Assembly (NCBI RefSeq): GCF_032062135.1
Contig: NC_092858.1
Location: 129,182,548-129,246,547 of the forward strand
DNA length: 64,000 nucleotides
Origin: Pyxicephalus adspersus
Taxonomy: Eukaryota > Chordata > Amphibia > Anura > Pyxicephalidae
Reading direction: 5' to 3'
The position numbers and the translations under genes were made by a program. Under the pieces are notes generated by a model. That model was not told the DNA's origin, did not search any database, and saw only the letters and a list, made by a program, of their open reading frames with translations. Positions within the stretch are counted from its first letter, which is position 1, and every line of letters starts with the position of its first letter. Positions 49,484 through 63,950 of this stretch are shown piece by piece.

Positions 49484-52400
49484 ACGTAGCAGTAGTAGAA
49501 AGCAGCAATGGATGGAAAGTGTATATTGTAACTATGTATAGTTTTAGAGGTCAGCACTATTTTATTGGTAAGTGTGTACAGAAGTGAAAACAAATGTGTA
49601 CATATCCATAGAAGTGAAAAGGTTACCTAAAACTAACTACACAACTTCAGAGATAATCATCTCCATAATTAACAAAACATAAAATGGATATAAACTAAGA
49701 GAGGTTATCAGCTTATTCAGCCTGTTTTATACATCATGGTGCATCATATATGATACAGGTATCCAAAAAAGATTTTTAAAAGTCAGCATCAGTACAGCCA
49801 TTGCAAAAAATGAATATTCAGACATGGTTAGATGTACAATGTTAACTTTCAGCTTACTCCTACAGATGCTATTTTAGTAATATAAAGGATCCAGCAGGTT
49901 CAGTGCAAAAAAACTCTTTTTCCATGTCTGATAATATATCTCTGCACACTTCAGTCCCATCAAGATTTTGTCAACAGATTCCTTGCGTTTTAATGGCCAA
50001 TAAAGTATTCCAACATTCCTCACAGTAAGTTTTTACATTTTTTAATCACATGAACAGGAAAATTAAGTCACTAACAAACCTGGCAGCTTAAATCTGGTCA
50101 GACAGGTTGGCAGAAAATTTCTATCTGCTCTACGCACAACACAAAACCCCTATACATACATGAACTAATTAAAAAGGTCAAACATTGTGTCCTGGAAAAA
50201 AACTTCAGCGTTTGTTAATCTAATTTAATCTAAAATTAATAAAAGGAAATGGTTCTTTTCTTTGCTTTATAAACACAGATCTAATAGGGTACATACAAAC
50301 ATTGCTGCCCCATTACACAATAGTTACCAGCCCTACTAATGTAGAAATAATGTTTGTTGTGGTTTATGTTTATGTAAGCAGACTTCCCAAAGTCACCTGC
50401 CATCACGTGCAACACAGCAGCAGGGTGAAGGGACAATAACACACTAAAGACAGGCAGACAGGCAGGTTTATAAAGTCGTTGCTTTGGGATTTTACTGTGG
50501 CTTCAAATTTTTATAGAACATTATAAAGAGAATATATTCTAAGCTTTGCACACACAACACAGATCACATATGATCAATGGCTATTAGTATAGCGTCTGAT
50601 AATTGTGATACCGACAATACTGGATACCTTTATTTTTTATACAACCCTATATTTTAACATAGGCAGGTTATATGTTGAATGATTACATTTATGTCTGTTA
50701 CCTGCATACTGGTACATAGAGTTACAGAACTTAATTCGGAGTTAAAGTGATTGCAGTACATTTATTTTTATAGGATGCCTATTGCACCAAAATTGTGTGC
50801 TACCATGTGCTTCAACACAGGTTTGTGCTATTTAGAATGCATTCACACCAAACATATTTTTATCAACGTGTGTTAATGTACATTGTGCTGGTACACTTCA
50901 CTGGGAATCACACTTCAACACATTCCTCCAAATCTGTATCATAGTAATGTGTGCTGCAATGTAGAACAACTAAAGCAGTCCTCAAACTCAGTAATGACCT
51001 TCTGTTTTAAGGAGTGTTGCAGCCATCATTGTAAATGGGGCACCTAGCCTGTCAATGCACAAAAATGGATACTCCGCTGAGCACTGTATTGTAAGGTGAA
51101 TGGATAATTAGAGCATATAGAACCCCAGCTTGGCCACAATAGACTGCAAAAACAAGACAAAAGGAGAACCCCACAAAAAAAAATCTAGAAACGTTATTTT
51201 GTCAGTTTGGTGTTTATCATGTGTACCCTTGTACTATCTTTATGGGATACTGCACCTAATTTGCACTAGTACTATTTGCTCAATACTTTCCGTGCATGCA
51301 CAGGCAGTGGAGTGCACAAAGCAGCAGCTCAGTGATTGTGGAATAAACATTCTCTGAAAATAAAGGGAGTTGTAATCAACAACATGCTGTGCCTTACAGG
51401 TATTTGAGCTCTTCCTTAACTGTTCCAGAGTCACAAGGGTACGGACTGTATAGAAAGAAAATTATTACAGTGCCAACTGCTGCGACAACTGCTATTGATC
51501 TTTGCAGAATAAGCAAAGACAAAGCAACACCATTGAAGTCCTTTACCAAGATCTCATACATCATGCTCTGTACAACGAGAGAATTGTGAGGACTTTCACA
51601 TATACGTACATACACATTAGGTGCCTTAAAAGTAAATGCTTTAATTTTCTATCTGGACATGATTAACTCCAGATAGGTGTAATAATGATATTTTTTAATT
51701 AAATTTCTTTTCACAGAAAATATGTACTAAGTGTGGCCAAAAAATAAATAAAATGTCAGTCTAATATATACCATTATAGCCTTCACACAAGGAAAAGAAG
51801 AAAAAAACTATAATATCTAGGAGAAGAATTAATATGTGGTCACGGGGACATCTCCAAGGGAAAATATGCAATGGATTGAATAACAGACAGGCAAGAATGT
51901 AGACACATCTCACTTTAACCACAGTTGTATTGCGGTCTTAAAAAATTGGCATTTTCAGTAAATTCAGGATTCAGCCTTCCACTAAGACTCTGGTTATTAC
52001 TTGAATACTCTAAGCCATGTTTCAAGCTACTGTATGGTAAAAAAGAATGTAAATCAAGAAACTTAGAGGGAATAAAATATAAATCACAGCACAGTGGTTT
52101 TCATTTCAACTTTGCTCTAACAGCAAAACAGAATGAAAGTTTGTCACAGGATTCTTCATTTAGTCTCCTCCTTGTATAACACAGTTTCCCTGTGAGGTTC
52201 TACTTTACAAGGGTTGGTCATGGAAAGGATAGCTACACAAGCAATAGAGGTTATCCTTAGGAGCCCATTCACATTTGCCATGCAGTGTGGCATCTTAATA
52301 AGGCTTGCATTAGGTCAGTCATTCATTTATGATATGCCAATGCACAAAAAAAAAATAATGCTCCATTTTTGGCAACACTCTGAAATGCAACTTAGTGTTC

Positions 52401-53709
52401 TTACTGATCTGCAATGTACAGAAGGTGCATTGGGGTACAAGTCTTAATGACTGGCACTGAATCACACTAATATGTATAACATGTTCTTATGGGTTATAGT
52501 AACATGCACCTCTCCCAGTCCATGTACTGATGTACAAAGAGTAACAATAACATGAACAGAAGTCAAGGCACGGTATCCAGTAAGTGAATAGATGAGGGCA
52601 GGTCATATAGATAAGCCATGGGCCAGGCAGGCCAGGTGAGGTATCCAGGTGTAGAGGAGAGTTTAAGGTTGTGATCAATTAGAGATTGAGTAAGGCAGCA
52701 AACAAGAAAGGTCAGGCAGAATACAGAAATAATACCACAAATGGTAATGCACTAAGAAGTAACAGATACCAATACTAATATTCACTAAAATGCAGCTTTC
52801 TGCGATTGAGCCGCAATTATGCTGAACTGCTTCTGAATTCAGAGCAAAGTTGCCACTCTCATGTCTGCTTGCACCACATTAGCTGAAAAAATGTTGCAGG
52901 GTCTAATCTATCAGAATTCTCACTGCTGATTCGCAAGCCAATAACTGATCATTCACCACCTGACCAAGCCTAGTACTCCCTATTGATTTTTGGAATAATA
53001 GCTCCACTTGTGTTGCTGAATTCTTTCCAATGGGAGCTGCTGTGTCCAGAAGAGAAATACATAAGCCAGCCAATCATTAAAAGGTTAAGAAAGTTTTTGT
53101 CTTTTAGTTTATAAGACTTGTGCATCAAAACTAGCTTTTGTTTGGGCTTTCATAATTTAAATTTAGGGGCCTTTAAAATATGCAAAAAGATGAACTGTGA
53201 TGAATTATGAATAGTACATCCCTTGAATAGTGATTGAAGATCCTATCTTCAAAGACAGCATACTTTGCAAAGATGACTAGCACATGCTTTTTGAGTCAAT
53301 GACGTTTAACAGATATGTCCATACTGGCTGAAGGCCAAATCGAGGACTGATATACCTGTTTATTTAGGATGTTCGCTTTGCCACTTATCACAACTCACTC
53401 CTTGTGCAGCAAGATATGTCCAGATAACTGAAACTGAGGCAAAAGTGTGTGCAAAACAAACCCGGTCATAAAACAACGTGACATTATCAAAATTCCTAAA
53501 TCTACGAAAGCACTCGGATCGGACACTAAAAAAAGAAACCCTAGTGTTGTACTAACTAAATGAAAACTGTATATGTCATAGTATTTTTTTTTAATAACAA
53601 CTCAAGTTACAAATATCAAAAGGAGCAAAATAGTTTCAGCATAAAACGTTCTCTTGTGGTGGCCTCGTCACTGTCCCCATTGCTGTGTGCTCAGCGGATT
53701 GAAGTACAC

Positions 53710-53748
53710 GGGGACATGGGCATGAATGGGGACAGGGGAGATGGGGGG
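53710..53748 (+). promoter_or_regulatory. G-quadruplex-type motif
   Basis: There are five G runs of 4, 3, 4, 4 and 6 bases, separated by loops of 4, 7, 3 and 4 bases. This meets the usual G3+N1-7 quadruplex rule with a spare run. It is on the plus strand, which is the template strand for TSPAN7, inside intron 1. Any function is inference. Confidence 0.55.
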
Positions 53749-55820
53749 ACACAACAAGAGGTAATGTTTTAAACTAAAACATTTAGTCTCTTTGATATGT
53801 AGAACTACTGCTGTATCTACTGCTTTAAAGTTAAATTGTTCCATTCCTCCCCACTTGTGTTGCCTTGGCTTTTTTCTTTCAGCTACTTGCTTTTTGCTCA
53901 CGCTAATTTTCTAGCTTCATGTGTGAGCACTTCCCAGGGTGATCTGTAAGTAATTGCAGCCCGGAGAGTGTGGGAGAGGCAGTGCTGTGAACTGAAAGAT
54001 CCCATGTCTTTGCTGAAGTTTATTTAGCTAATGTCATGGTGTTTTACCTCACACAAACGTCTGTTAAACTTACACTCCGTGTGTCAGCAGTAGCAGAGGA
54101 GAACTGATAGAGAAAGTGAAAAACTGTTGTGGGAGGAATGTTGTGGGAGAACAAGCTTAGCAGATGGTAAGGGAGGTATGGAGGAAGTGTTAAGTCTGCT
54201 TACGTTTAACACAAGAGAGAAGGTTGGGCTGATTTAGATTTTATATTGAAGAGATAACAAGGTTTTATAATGCAGATCAATGTATGGGTGACTGTGCTGA
54301 GCTATGGAAGCTCCCGGTCCCTGCCTCTATTTAGTCAATTGTCACAGAGACTGGCAGAGAATGTTGACTCTTCCTGCCTTTAAAGGCTAGATCTTTTGCA
54401 GCCCCTTGTAATAATGTCATATGGACTAAGAAAAAGATCACATGGTTCAAAGATAAAGTTCAGACTTGAGTTCAGCTTTGAGGAAACTAAACCCTGACAT
54501 CTGCAGCAAACAAAAACAACTCAGAATCCCGTTTCAAATACAGTTACCTTGATGTTGTGACCAGGAAAGCAATATCAGAACCATGGCAATATGTAAACAG
54601 AAGGGAAAGCAGTATCAAACCCTTTGACGCTTCTTTGTCACATGAGGTTTTAGAAGAAGATAGAGCAATACAAAGGATCATCTATTCCACTGCTAAAAGC
54701 TGATATCACCATGACAAGATGCTCCTAAGAGAATCCATGTGGCTGGGTGTCAGTGTATATAAGAAACATTAAACATGTCCAAGTTTACCAGGTACAATAT
54801 TTTTACAAGAAGACAGATTTGTAGGATTTGGGTGTTATTTATAGACAGCGTATTATACTTGCATATGGGGGAAGAGATATGTTAAGCTTTTTACAGTACT
54901 GCCCACACACACCCAACCCACATCCCAAACAAATTGCAATTTACCCAAATTCAACAAGCGAAACCTAACCTAATCTAGGGATTTAGCCTTAAGTACAAGC
55001 TTTACACAAGCCTCATACTATTCACATCAAACAATGGTTGTAAAACTTAATATATTTTTTACATGATAGTTTTAGTCATAAAGCAAATGTTATTCAGTCT
55101 CTTTAGACATGTAAGTACACTTTTACTATATTGCATTTAATACGTGGCAGATGACTGGGACTGCTGTGCTGTACATTATACAATTATCTACAGATCCCCC
55201 TAATTTGGTGGTTGGCATAACACATTTTACTATATGAACAACCAACTAAGCCATGTTAGTGGAAGATGCTTTGATCAAAAAAGGAAGGATTCCTTGCAGA
55301 GAACAGGCTATGCTATAGGAATGAAAGATCCCAACATGCTCTGAAACGAATATCAAAAAGATGTCAAATCTTCCATAATAGTTTTAATAGCTGAAAATTG
55401 CCATCCTCAAACAAGCCAGAGCCACCTAACATTATATGGGGAATACTGGAAGAAGTATAACAATCCTATTTAGCAGACCTTATTTTATTACTAAATAAAT
55501 TAAAATTGTGGTATATATGGAAGATGTGAGTCAACTTAAAAGTGCTTTTAAAGTCTATTGAGGTTTGTCATGAAAAAAGACAAAGGTTGATGCTGAAAGA
55601 AAAAAACAAAAGAGGAATGAAAATGGAGTGAATTTTGGGATTTATTCTTGAAGGGGTCTTTAAAAAAAAAAAAGGTCCCAATGTGTGAACCTTTCAAGGA
55701 TCATCAACGTGAAATAGGCATGCAACACTAAACAGCAGCAGTAACAGGAAAATAATGCAGACCACTGACTCTACAAAACCAGTAGTCAAACAATTCCCAA
55801 TGCTGGGCCTTCTTTAGAAC

Positions 55821-55987
55821 CAGGGTTCTCCCCAGGCACTTTTAGCTGGGCGCACCACCCGGCACTTTTCAGCACCCACCCGGCTGTTTTTGGGTGGTTA
55901 CCAAAGAGTTTGTTTACAATACAGGGGCTGTCACCCACCTAAAATTTCTTCCCACACGGCTTAAATAAATTTCTGGGTTGAGCACTG
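55821..55987 (+). mobile_element. CCACCC-family hAT-like element
   Basis: The element starts CAGGGTTCTCCCCAGG, contains CACCCACCCGGCTGTTTTTG and GGTGGTTACC, and ends TTGAGCACTG. AGAAC is next to both ends, which may be part of a target duplication. The ends and form suit hAT. Confidence 0.6.
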
Positions 55988-56299
55988 AGAACAATTTTTG
56001 TGTTTGCCAGTATATACATTATTCAGGCTTAGATAGACAGCAAAAGCTGTTTCTATTCACTAAAAGTGATGGTTATGTATAAAATGAACATATTAAAGGA
56101 TTAACATCTATGCAGACTTTCTGCCTCCAAAGATTATGTCAGAAAAATAGAGTGGTTCCAAAACTTTCATATCTCAATCTTACTCTATTGCATGCACATG
56201 TATATATGATATAAACTGCCAGGTGTAACCATGTATTAGGATTGTTTCATGTTATATTAAGTATAGAAGCCATCTACACTAAAATCACTGCACTATTAA

Positions 56300-56413
56300 T
56301 TGGCAACCGGTTTCAATCCTGGACCAGATCCATTGTAGGTTTGCAGCATTACCCAGGTTCTCTCATGATAGTCTATCTTCTCCAGTCTTGGAAATCTTCA
56401 ATAAATCAGGCCC
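56300..56413. repeat. Right half of the palindromic MITE
   Basis: The stretch contains TTTCAATCCTGGACCAGATC, TTCTCTCATGATAGTCTATC and the terminus TTCAATAAATCAGGCCC. The left arm is missing. Confidence 0.75.
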
Positions 56414-56974
56414 ACTGTGCTCAATGCGCAAATATTTTTTTGCATTCATCATTGTAATGGCAATAAAACAATCTATTTGTGTTTAGCAGTTTCAATATTC
56501 CATACTTGTAAAGGAGAAACATGATTGAAACAAATTATGCATTTTGAAAAGTGTTCTTTTTGTATTGCATTTCGGAACATAAGGTACAACATGAATACAA
56601 AGAGTAACATTAAAGGCTTTTATCGAATATTGAGAGGCAAACTGAGCTAGCACGTACAAAAAGGAATATATGCAGACACATGGAGGGTCAATGACCCCCT
56701 GCTTCCTTTAGGTTAAACAGCTGAACTTTACAGTATTATGCTCTTAGATCAATGGTAAACAATTAAAGTTGCTGAACTGTGAATCACTAAAAGATCAGAG
56801 GTAAAATACACTCATGCACTTTAATGAAGAACACCATGTTCTTGTCAATACCATAAACTGTAGGCTAAGTGGAAAGTGAAGGCCAATTCAGATTTTTATT
56901 TATTTATACTTTAAAGCTGTTTCCAGATTATTTTACCAGGTTTTGACAATCTTTAGGCTTTTAATATGTTGTGG

Positions 56975-57104
56975 CCACGTGAACCCTGTGGATCCAGCAA
57001 ATCTAAAATGGATCTGGTCCAGGATATAAAACATTTGTCAAGTCCAGGTTCTCCCATGATAGGAAATCTTCTCTATACTTAGAGAGCTTTAATAAATCGG
57101 CCCC
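56975..57104. repeat. Palindromic MITE, decayed copy
   Basis: The stretch contains GGATCCAGCAAATCTAAAAT, GGATCTGGTCCAGGATATAA and the end GAGCTTTAATAAATCGGCCC. The left terminus is lost. Confidence 0.65.
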
Positions 57105-59076
57105 TTATGACAATATTGTGCAAATCATGCAACATCATTAGTCTTCTACAGAATTTTGGGGCCATTCATATTAAATCCCAATCTCAGTATTTTTGTTTAG
57201 GTTTCAACATTTTAAACCACATTGATTTATTAAAAGTTTAAAAACAAATTTGTAAACCAACTCTGGCTAAAACAGATCCCCTATGCCCCTTTACCTCTAA
57301 CAAAGACAGTTTGTGGAGATGAACTAACAATAAAAAACACCAGTCTTGTCTGTAATTTTTACAGGGCCCAAATCTACATTTTATTGTACCATCACCTAGC
57401 AAATCCCTAACTTGTATCTCTAGCCTGTAAACTACTTCCACACAAATACTGGAACTGACCATAGGTAACATATGACATGCCCATGGACTTGCTAAAGTGC
57501 TGTGTAATTTGTCTAGATAAGTACAAGGTCCACATATTTTGGGTTGTTTCTTTTAATGGGTTTTTGTAATGATTTGACCCTCAAACATCAAAGATCTAAA
57601 AGTCCCAACTGCCCCCTACCACACATAAATGAATATACAACACAGAATAAAAAGTGTTCACAGATTAATGAAACTTCTACATAGCTTGCCCATCAGTAAC
57701 AGAAAAGAAGAGAACAATTTGAAGATACTATTAATTTCCCACCTAGGACTGTCTTGACCAAAAATGTTAATTCTTTTTAAGAATCACAGAAAAATCTGGA
57801 AAAATGGACTGTGATAAATATTTCCATTATATTGTAGAAATACTTGTGTAATAAATATAGCAGCCTTATATCTATTTTTTTGCATGATTTCATCCCTACA
57901 GTGTCCCAAAACAACTTTACACATTATTCTTTGTGAATCTTACCATTAACAACAAATTGCATCACCTAAACATATATATGAAAATGCTTTTATGATATCA
58001 TTTCAGAAGGTTCAACTTTATAGACCCTGGTTTTACATAAAGTCTGGCTTTTGATAAATAACCCAATTTCTTTTAGTAATTTATATAGCATCGAATCAAT
58101 GAATTTCATCTAGTCACTAAAATGCAAAATCCATACTTAAGTTCTCAAATTGTAAAAGTATTGATTTTTAAGAATAATAAAAAAAAGAAACTGGGCTGAG
58201 ATAAATTCTGGGGAAAAAATTAACAGCAAAAAACTACTATACAACGAAATGCACAATCCAAGATAAGCATGGCTTGCTTGCTAAGATATTTGCATGGGGC
58301 AAACTAAGAATGAGTTTGAGATGTGCTTACATGTACAAACTATACCAAATACAATAAATTTAACACTGAAGATATCAGCACCCATCTAGGCATTTGCTTA
58401 TAATGAACACACATTCTCATTGTGATTATTGCTCTGTGGGAATGTTTGCATTAGATAATGAAAATGGCTTTATAACAAGTGGAATGTGACCACACACAAC
58501 AAGAGAACCTTACAACAACATACACTAAATGTACATCAAATTATTAAAAATACCAGGAAGCTGTGTTGATGGCTAAAAAATTGCTTTACCACTTTTTTAA
58601 AAGTACCACAAAAACTTTTGGGTAACTCGGGATTTCCTTTTCACAAAATGATCTACTGGTCACATGACTTTAGACCAAAAAAGTGCTAATACATCACAAA
58701 ATAGAATTTGGTAACACCTACAAGAATTTAATAAATCGTGAACTTCGTAAGCCAGATATTAAGTCCATTTATTTCAAAAAACATTATGAAATCGATTACA
58801 TTTACTATCCTGTTTTTCTTGCTGAACACAATTTATAGCTTCAAAGAAATTAGTTTTTTTGAACAAACTCAGCATTATTTTAATCCTAAATCTTATGGTC
58901 AACTACACTGTTTTAAACATTTAGTTCAGCCAAGGTGTCTGTATACCAAAGCAATCTGAAAACACAATGCGTGTGTATAAAAGGTAAATAGGCATAGTCA
59001 TAGTTGGTACAACTTAAATTTACATAACTGTACACCTCTATGGAATTCTATTTAATTAAGTCATTAAACACATATA

Positions 59077-59142
59077 CCTGGAAGATTTCCATGAGGGAAT
59101 GTTTGAGAGAATGTCCGATTCCCTGTTTTAAAAATAGAGCCC
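59077..59142. repeat. Half copy of the 21327-type palindromic element
   Basis: The stretch contains CTGGAAGATTTCCATGAGGG, AATGTCCGATTCCCTGTTTT and AAAAATAGAGCCC, the inverse of the left arm of 21327-21462. Confidence 0.6.
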
Positions 59143-60726
59143 TATATGTGTAAATTAGGGCAAATAGGGAAGGGTCAGAGACTCTGTTAAGCGATCTGTA
59201 TCCTTACTGGGAGATTCACCCCCCTTTATTTTTCATGGTGACTACTGCCAGCAAAGTTTGGTTTACATGGGTGTTTCATTATGATGTTTGTATGTTTTTA
59301 AGTGTATATACAAATGTTTTAAACCAGTCCATGTGACAGAGATAATATATAGAGGTGAAAACAGCTACAAATGTCCAATGGTCTCTGATTTGTAAATGTT
59401 TCTGAGTATTTGCAACTTTTTATGAACTTTTCAAAGAGTTTATTTGTGTTCAGAGAGTGTTTAAGTGTTTTTTTTAGGCTGTTTTTTTTGCAGTTCAAAA
59501 ACACCTCTATGTGGTGACACAATGGAATGCATAGAATGTTAACACATGAGGATTTCAGCTTTTTAATGCTGGGGTATGTAAACTGGGACTTTGACAGAAA
59601 GTAAGGTAAAATCCAACATTTTGAGTTGTTATCAGAGTAGTAGGTAAAAAAATATCCCCAATGGGGACACATGTTTAATAACAAGTGTCTGTGATGAAAA
59701 TTTCGTAGTCAGCTCCCTTTTAATAGCAACAAAATCAAGGAACAAAAATTCATTTTAGAAATTAACAAAAGGAAGCAAATAAATGAGTAAAAAGCAAACT
59801 ATTGTGCATGAAAACTAAAATTGCGCTATACATATCCGTTACTGCCACAAACACAGGAATTCAAGGGCCATTATTCAAAGGTTAATGCTAAATTGATGAG
59901 CTGTAAAGGCTTTTAAAGCCTGTCCTAAAAAAAACATTTGGGTACAGTAGTTTTTTCTAATTTTTGAAGGACCATGCAGTTTTTAAAATTTTGTTGTATT
60001 TATTTGCTTAACATGACTTTATATGTTACTACTTTTACTAAGAATTGGGGATTATTATAATTTGATCATGTGCACTAAAATTAATTTACGTGTATTTTTA
60101 ACATAAAATTTAGGTCTGATAAAGAGTTGTGATGATGACTGGATGACCAATTCAACAAATGTGAATGGGAAAAAAAAATATGGATTCAGTGACCTTGTTA
60201 TTCCTGTTACCATAATGTGAATATAAAACTTTGTCCGGAATTCAAACCCAAGTGAATTCCATACCATGTGAGGTTTTTGGCAACCTCTCTTGAAGATTCC
60301 TACATACTCAAGAGATGTAGGACTGGAATCAAGCAGTGACACCACTGACATTTTTCAAACTTAGTCTCTAATGGGGAGTTTAAATTAAAGCTTGCCTAGT
60401 TACATAAGTGTATGAAATACTACAAGATCTCATCTTTATAGTGTTGAAGATACTGTGAAGATAGTTGAAGTAAACATTTTTATGAATTCCTAAAGTGTAC
60501 ATAAAAAGAATTGTACAGGGATATTCCAAATAGCCCCCAACAAATCCAACAACCCATACAAGTCTTATACATTACCCCTAAAAACCTAGGGATATGTATG
60601 TTCTACTCATGCTAGCACTACAGTTTCCTCCCATATCCCCAATACATACAGTAAAGTCAATTGGCTTCTCCACAAAATTGTCCTTAGACTGTGATAATAA
60701 CATATGACTATGGTAGGGAAATTAGA

Positions 60727-60830
60727 TTGTGAGCTCCTTTAAAGCACAGTTAGTGACATGACTATAAACACTGTATAGCATTGTGTAAGATGTATGTGCT
60801 ATATAAATACAAGTTGATAATAGTATTAGT
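60727..60830 (+). repeat. L2-like 3' tail, decayed
   Basis: The stretch reads GATTGTGAGCTCCTTTAAAG, then GTATAGCATTGTGTAAGATG and TGCTATATAAATACAAG with an ATAATA tail. It is the same kind as 1083-1295 but diverged. Confidence 0.6.
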
Positions 60831-62918
60831 ATTTTAATTCATTAGTAATTTAATAGTTAGATATATGGCAGTTATAAAAGTAATAATATTATCTGCATTT
60901 ATGGCCATTGCAGTGTTTACTATATCCTTCCTCTTTGGTAATTTGTGAACTCAGGAGAAAGCATCTGGTAAACCTTCATCACAGCTATATAAAGAGAAGG
61001 AACAATTATCAGTTAGTTTAGAAGTGAGCAGTAAGGAATGTTGAGTCTCTTTGAAAACAACCAGAGAACACAAGGGCAGAAATTGCATAGGAGTTCAAAT
61101 GCTAGCACTTTGCTTAAAACTGCTCTGGCATACCAAACACTTACTTGATACAAATCTCAGCCACATACCAACACATGAACATTGATACATGATGTGAATG
61201 AGAAGAATGATATGCATGGAGGTTTGGTGACCATAGGTGATAAAAATATAGGTTTTCTCATAAACACTACCCAATGACCTTGAGCTTTAAATAAGTAAGT
61301 ATCACACACAGATAGAAAGCTGTTTATAGCTACACAGTATTGTAATAGTGGAGGAGCCTGTGGCATCATTGCATTTTATGGGTCAGTAATAAAAGTTTTC
61401 TGACATGGGTAAGAGTTACGCATCAAATGTTTTTTTATTAATAAACAGTGTTAAACTACAAAAGCATGTTTTATGTGGAGAATCTTTTGTGCAGCCACTA
61501 TAAAGTGCTTATAATCAACTAAGCATAAGGTACTGGTTGGTTGGTATTGGTTCAGCTCAGAAGAAGAATCGTTAGGGCAGTTACTTAATAACTTATCCCA
61601 TCAAATAATTTATACCGCAATCTGTAAGTGGGGGGACTTCTTGGACTGGGTGCACTCTTACCCACTAATCAATATTATGAATTGAATAGAAAAAAAACTA
61701 GGGAGGTATTCGGAGGTATTAAGTATAGGCTTAACCTTCCTTCAAAATTTTCCCCCCTTCCCCTCCTTTAAAAAAAAACCTTTCTGTCCAATAGTTTACC
61801 CAGTATCACAGGCTAACAATCCAGTGTATTTTTTTACAACTGTCATTATGAATCCAACCACAGAAAGATACACATGAAAAAAGACAATAAAATAAATGTC
61901 ACTTGAAAACTCAGGCAGCAGTGCAGTGGTACAGGATACGTGGCAGAATCTCTTCATTTTGCCATTTGCTACTGTTCTGTTTAATGATCGAGTACATTTT
62001 TTTTAGAGGTAAAATGGAATGACCTTCTACCATTTAGTATATATAAAGGACTTGGTGTAGCACTGCACGCTTGCACCTTTTAAACTACCGTGCAGGGAAC
62101 CATAAAGTATGTTTCTGCTGGATGGCTGCTCACTATTCCGGTTTTTAGAAAGATCGAGTGTTAGAAAAAAAAATCTAACAATGTCCAGTTGCTCACTGCC
62201 ATCCTTTTATCAACTTTCAGAGACAACTTTCTGAAAGACATATGGCTTTTAAAGTCAAGCTCATAAAAGGTACATCTAGACGTTCCCGTACAAACAATAA
62301 ATGTTTATGTTAACAGTCTTAAAATCATGTATTTAGTTACATGCCACATTTTCAAACCATTACAGGTAGATGGATTATTTGTTTGTCCAAAGGCCCATAA
62401 TTTATTCATATAAAACAAGAAACAACTATAACAAAAATATACTCAAATAAATTCAATAAATTAGCCAATACTTTAAAAACCTCAACAGGTCAAGTGAGTA
62501 ACATTTAGCTTATTATAGCATCTGTCAGGGGGTGGACAATCCTAAAGACTTGGGAGGCTAGATGGCTAGATGACACAGGTCCTGTGGGTTTTTCCCAAGT
62601 ATATGGTCCTTGGAGGGACAACTGGTGAACTAATGGCAGGAACATGGATGTCTGCAGCCCATTTATTTGCATACAAGGGGGCTAGCCCATCAGGGCAGAT
62701 ACTACAGAAAGGCTTCTGTAGTACAAACTGCTGAAAATTGTAATGCTTGCCAATATAGAAAGGTGTCAGAACAAGAAAGTTGAAAGGTTCAAAAGGTTTG
62801 CTGCTAACATGGTACCAGATACAACTGGACAACTTCAAAGGGTGAGCCACCATTTCTCTTTTTCAAAAAACCCTAACTGAAAGGCATTTAGTTTGCTTAA
62901 GCCCTGTGGACCATAATA

Positions 62919-63468
62919 TACCGTATTTTTTGCAGTATAAGACACTTTTTCTTCCCCAAAACTGGGGGGGAAAAGTTAGTGCGTCCTATACTACAAAGGT
63001 GTGATAAAATAACTAAAATAATATACTCACCCGATACCCGATCCTGCGTGTGTCTCTGGCTGCAGCAGCGTCTGTCACCTCTTCTCTCTGGCAGCAGCAC
63101 GTGTCTTCTCCTGTCTGTAAAGCAGAGCGAAAGAAGCCAGCGCAGCGCCACCTGCTGTTCCCTGTCCTAACTGCCGTACAGTGGAAAAAAAGCACAGAGT
63201 GATCAGAAGGGGAATTTGAATGACAGAGTGATCAGAAAGCAATTTTGAATGACACAGAGTGTTCAGAAAGGGAATTTGAAAGGCATAGAGTGATCAGAAA
63301 GGGAATTTGAATGGCACATGAGTGATCAGAAGGGGAATACCGGTATGAATGGCACATGAGTGATCAGAAGGGGAATAATCTTTCAGAATCTTTTTTTCTA
63401 GAGTTTCCTCCTTTAAAATTGGGTGCGTCTTATATTCCGGAGCGTCTTATAGGGCGAAAAATACGGTA
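62919..63468. mobile_element. MITE with TACCGTATTTTT ends, containing a minisatellite
   Basis: The left TACCGTATTTTTTGCAGTAT and the right inverse GGGCGAAAAATACGGTA give long terminal repeats. AAGACAC on the left and GCGTCTTATA on the right continue the pairing. The interior has a GC-rich part (63030-63180) and the tandem repeat at 63192-63378. This terminal sequence is common in vertebrate DNA-transposon MITEs. No transposase is encoded. Confidence 0.8.
63192..63378. repeat. About 30-bp minisatellite, six units
   Basis: Units start at 63192, 63222, 63251, 63282, 63313 and 63351. The unit core is GAGTGATCAGAAAGGGAATT. Lengths are 28 to 38 bases; the fifth unit has a short insertion, ACCGGT. 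Neighbouring units are alike, which suggests stepwise growth. Confidence 0.9.
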
Positions 63469-63479
63469 GGTAGTACCCA

Positions 63480-63950
63480 GGTTAAAGACATCTGATGTAA
63501 GAACGCCTTCTGGATACGAACGGGCTTTCCTGCTCGCTTCTGTGCAGAACAGAGGCTTGAAGGGGGGAAGGGGCGGTTTGCATGACTTGCAGAACAAATC
63601 TTTTGCTAAACACAGCTGAGGTTGTGGGTGATCTTAAAGAAGAAGTCCAAAAAACGACCCAAAAAAAAAGTACACTTACCTCCAATTGAGCAGGGCAGTC
63701 GATCTGTCCAGAGAGTTTTTCTATCGTGTCCCATGTCGTCCCGGGCATCCCTCATCAGGCTGGCGCAGACATCTTCTCTCTGTTCTTCTGGGTTCTTCTT
63801 CCTACATCACCCGACACAGGCGCAAGATCGGCAATTTCTTTCCCTTTTGGCGAAAGGGCTCTTTCTGCGCATGCCCGAGCAGCCAAGAGCCTTCTGGGAT
63901 ACGTGAAGTAGGTATCTCGGGAGGCTCTGCACTCTCAATCATTCTCAATC
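63480..63950. repeat. GC-rich probable dispersed repeat
   Basis: The stretch contains CACAGCTGAGGTTGTGGGTG, an A-run at 63660-63669 followed by TACACTTACCTCCAATTGAG, then CTGCGCATGCCCGAG. Composition and CpG content differ sharply from the intron around it. Several overlapping open frames on both strands are not supported as genes. Family assignment is open. Confidence 0.4.
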
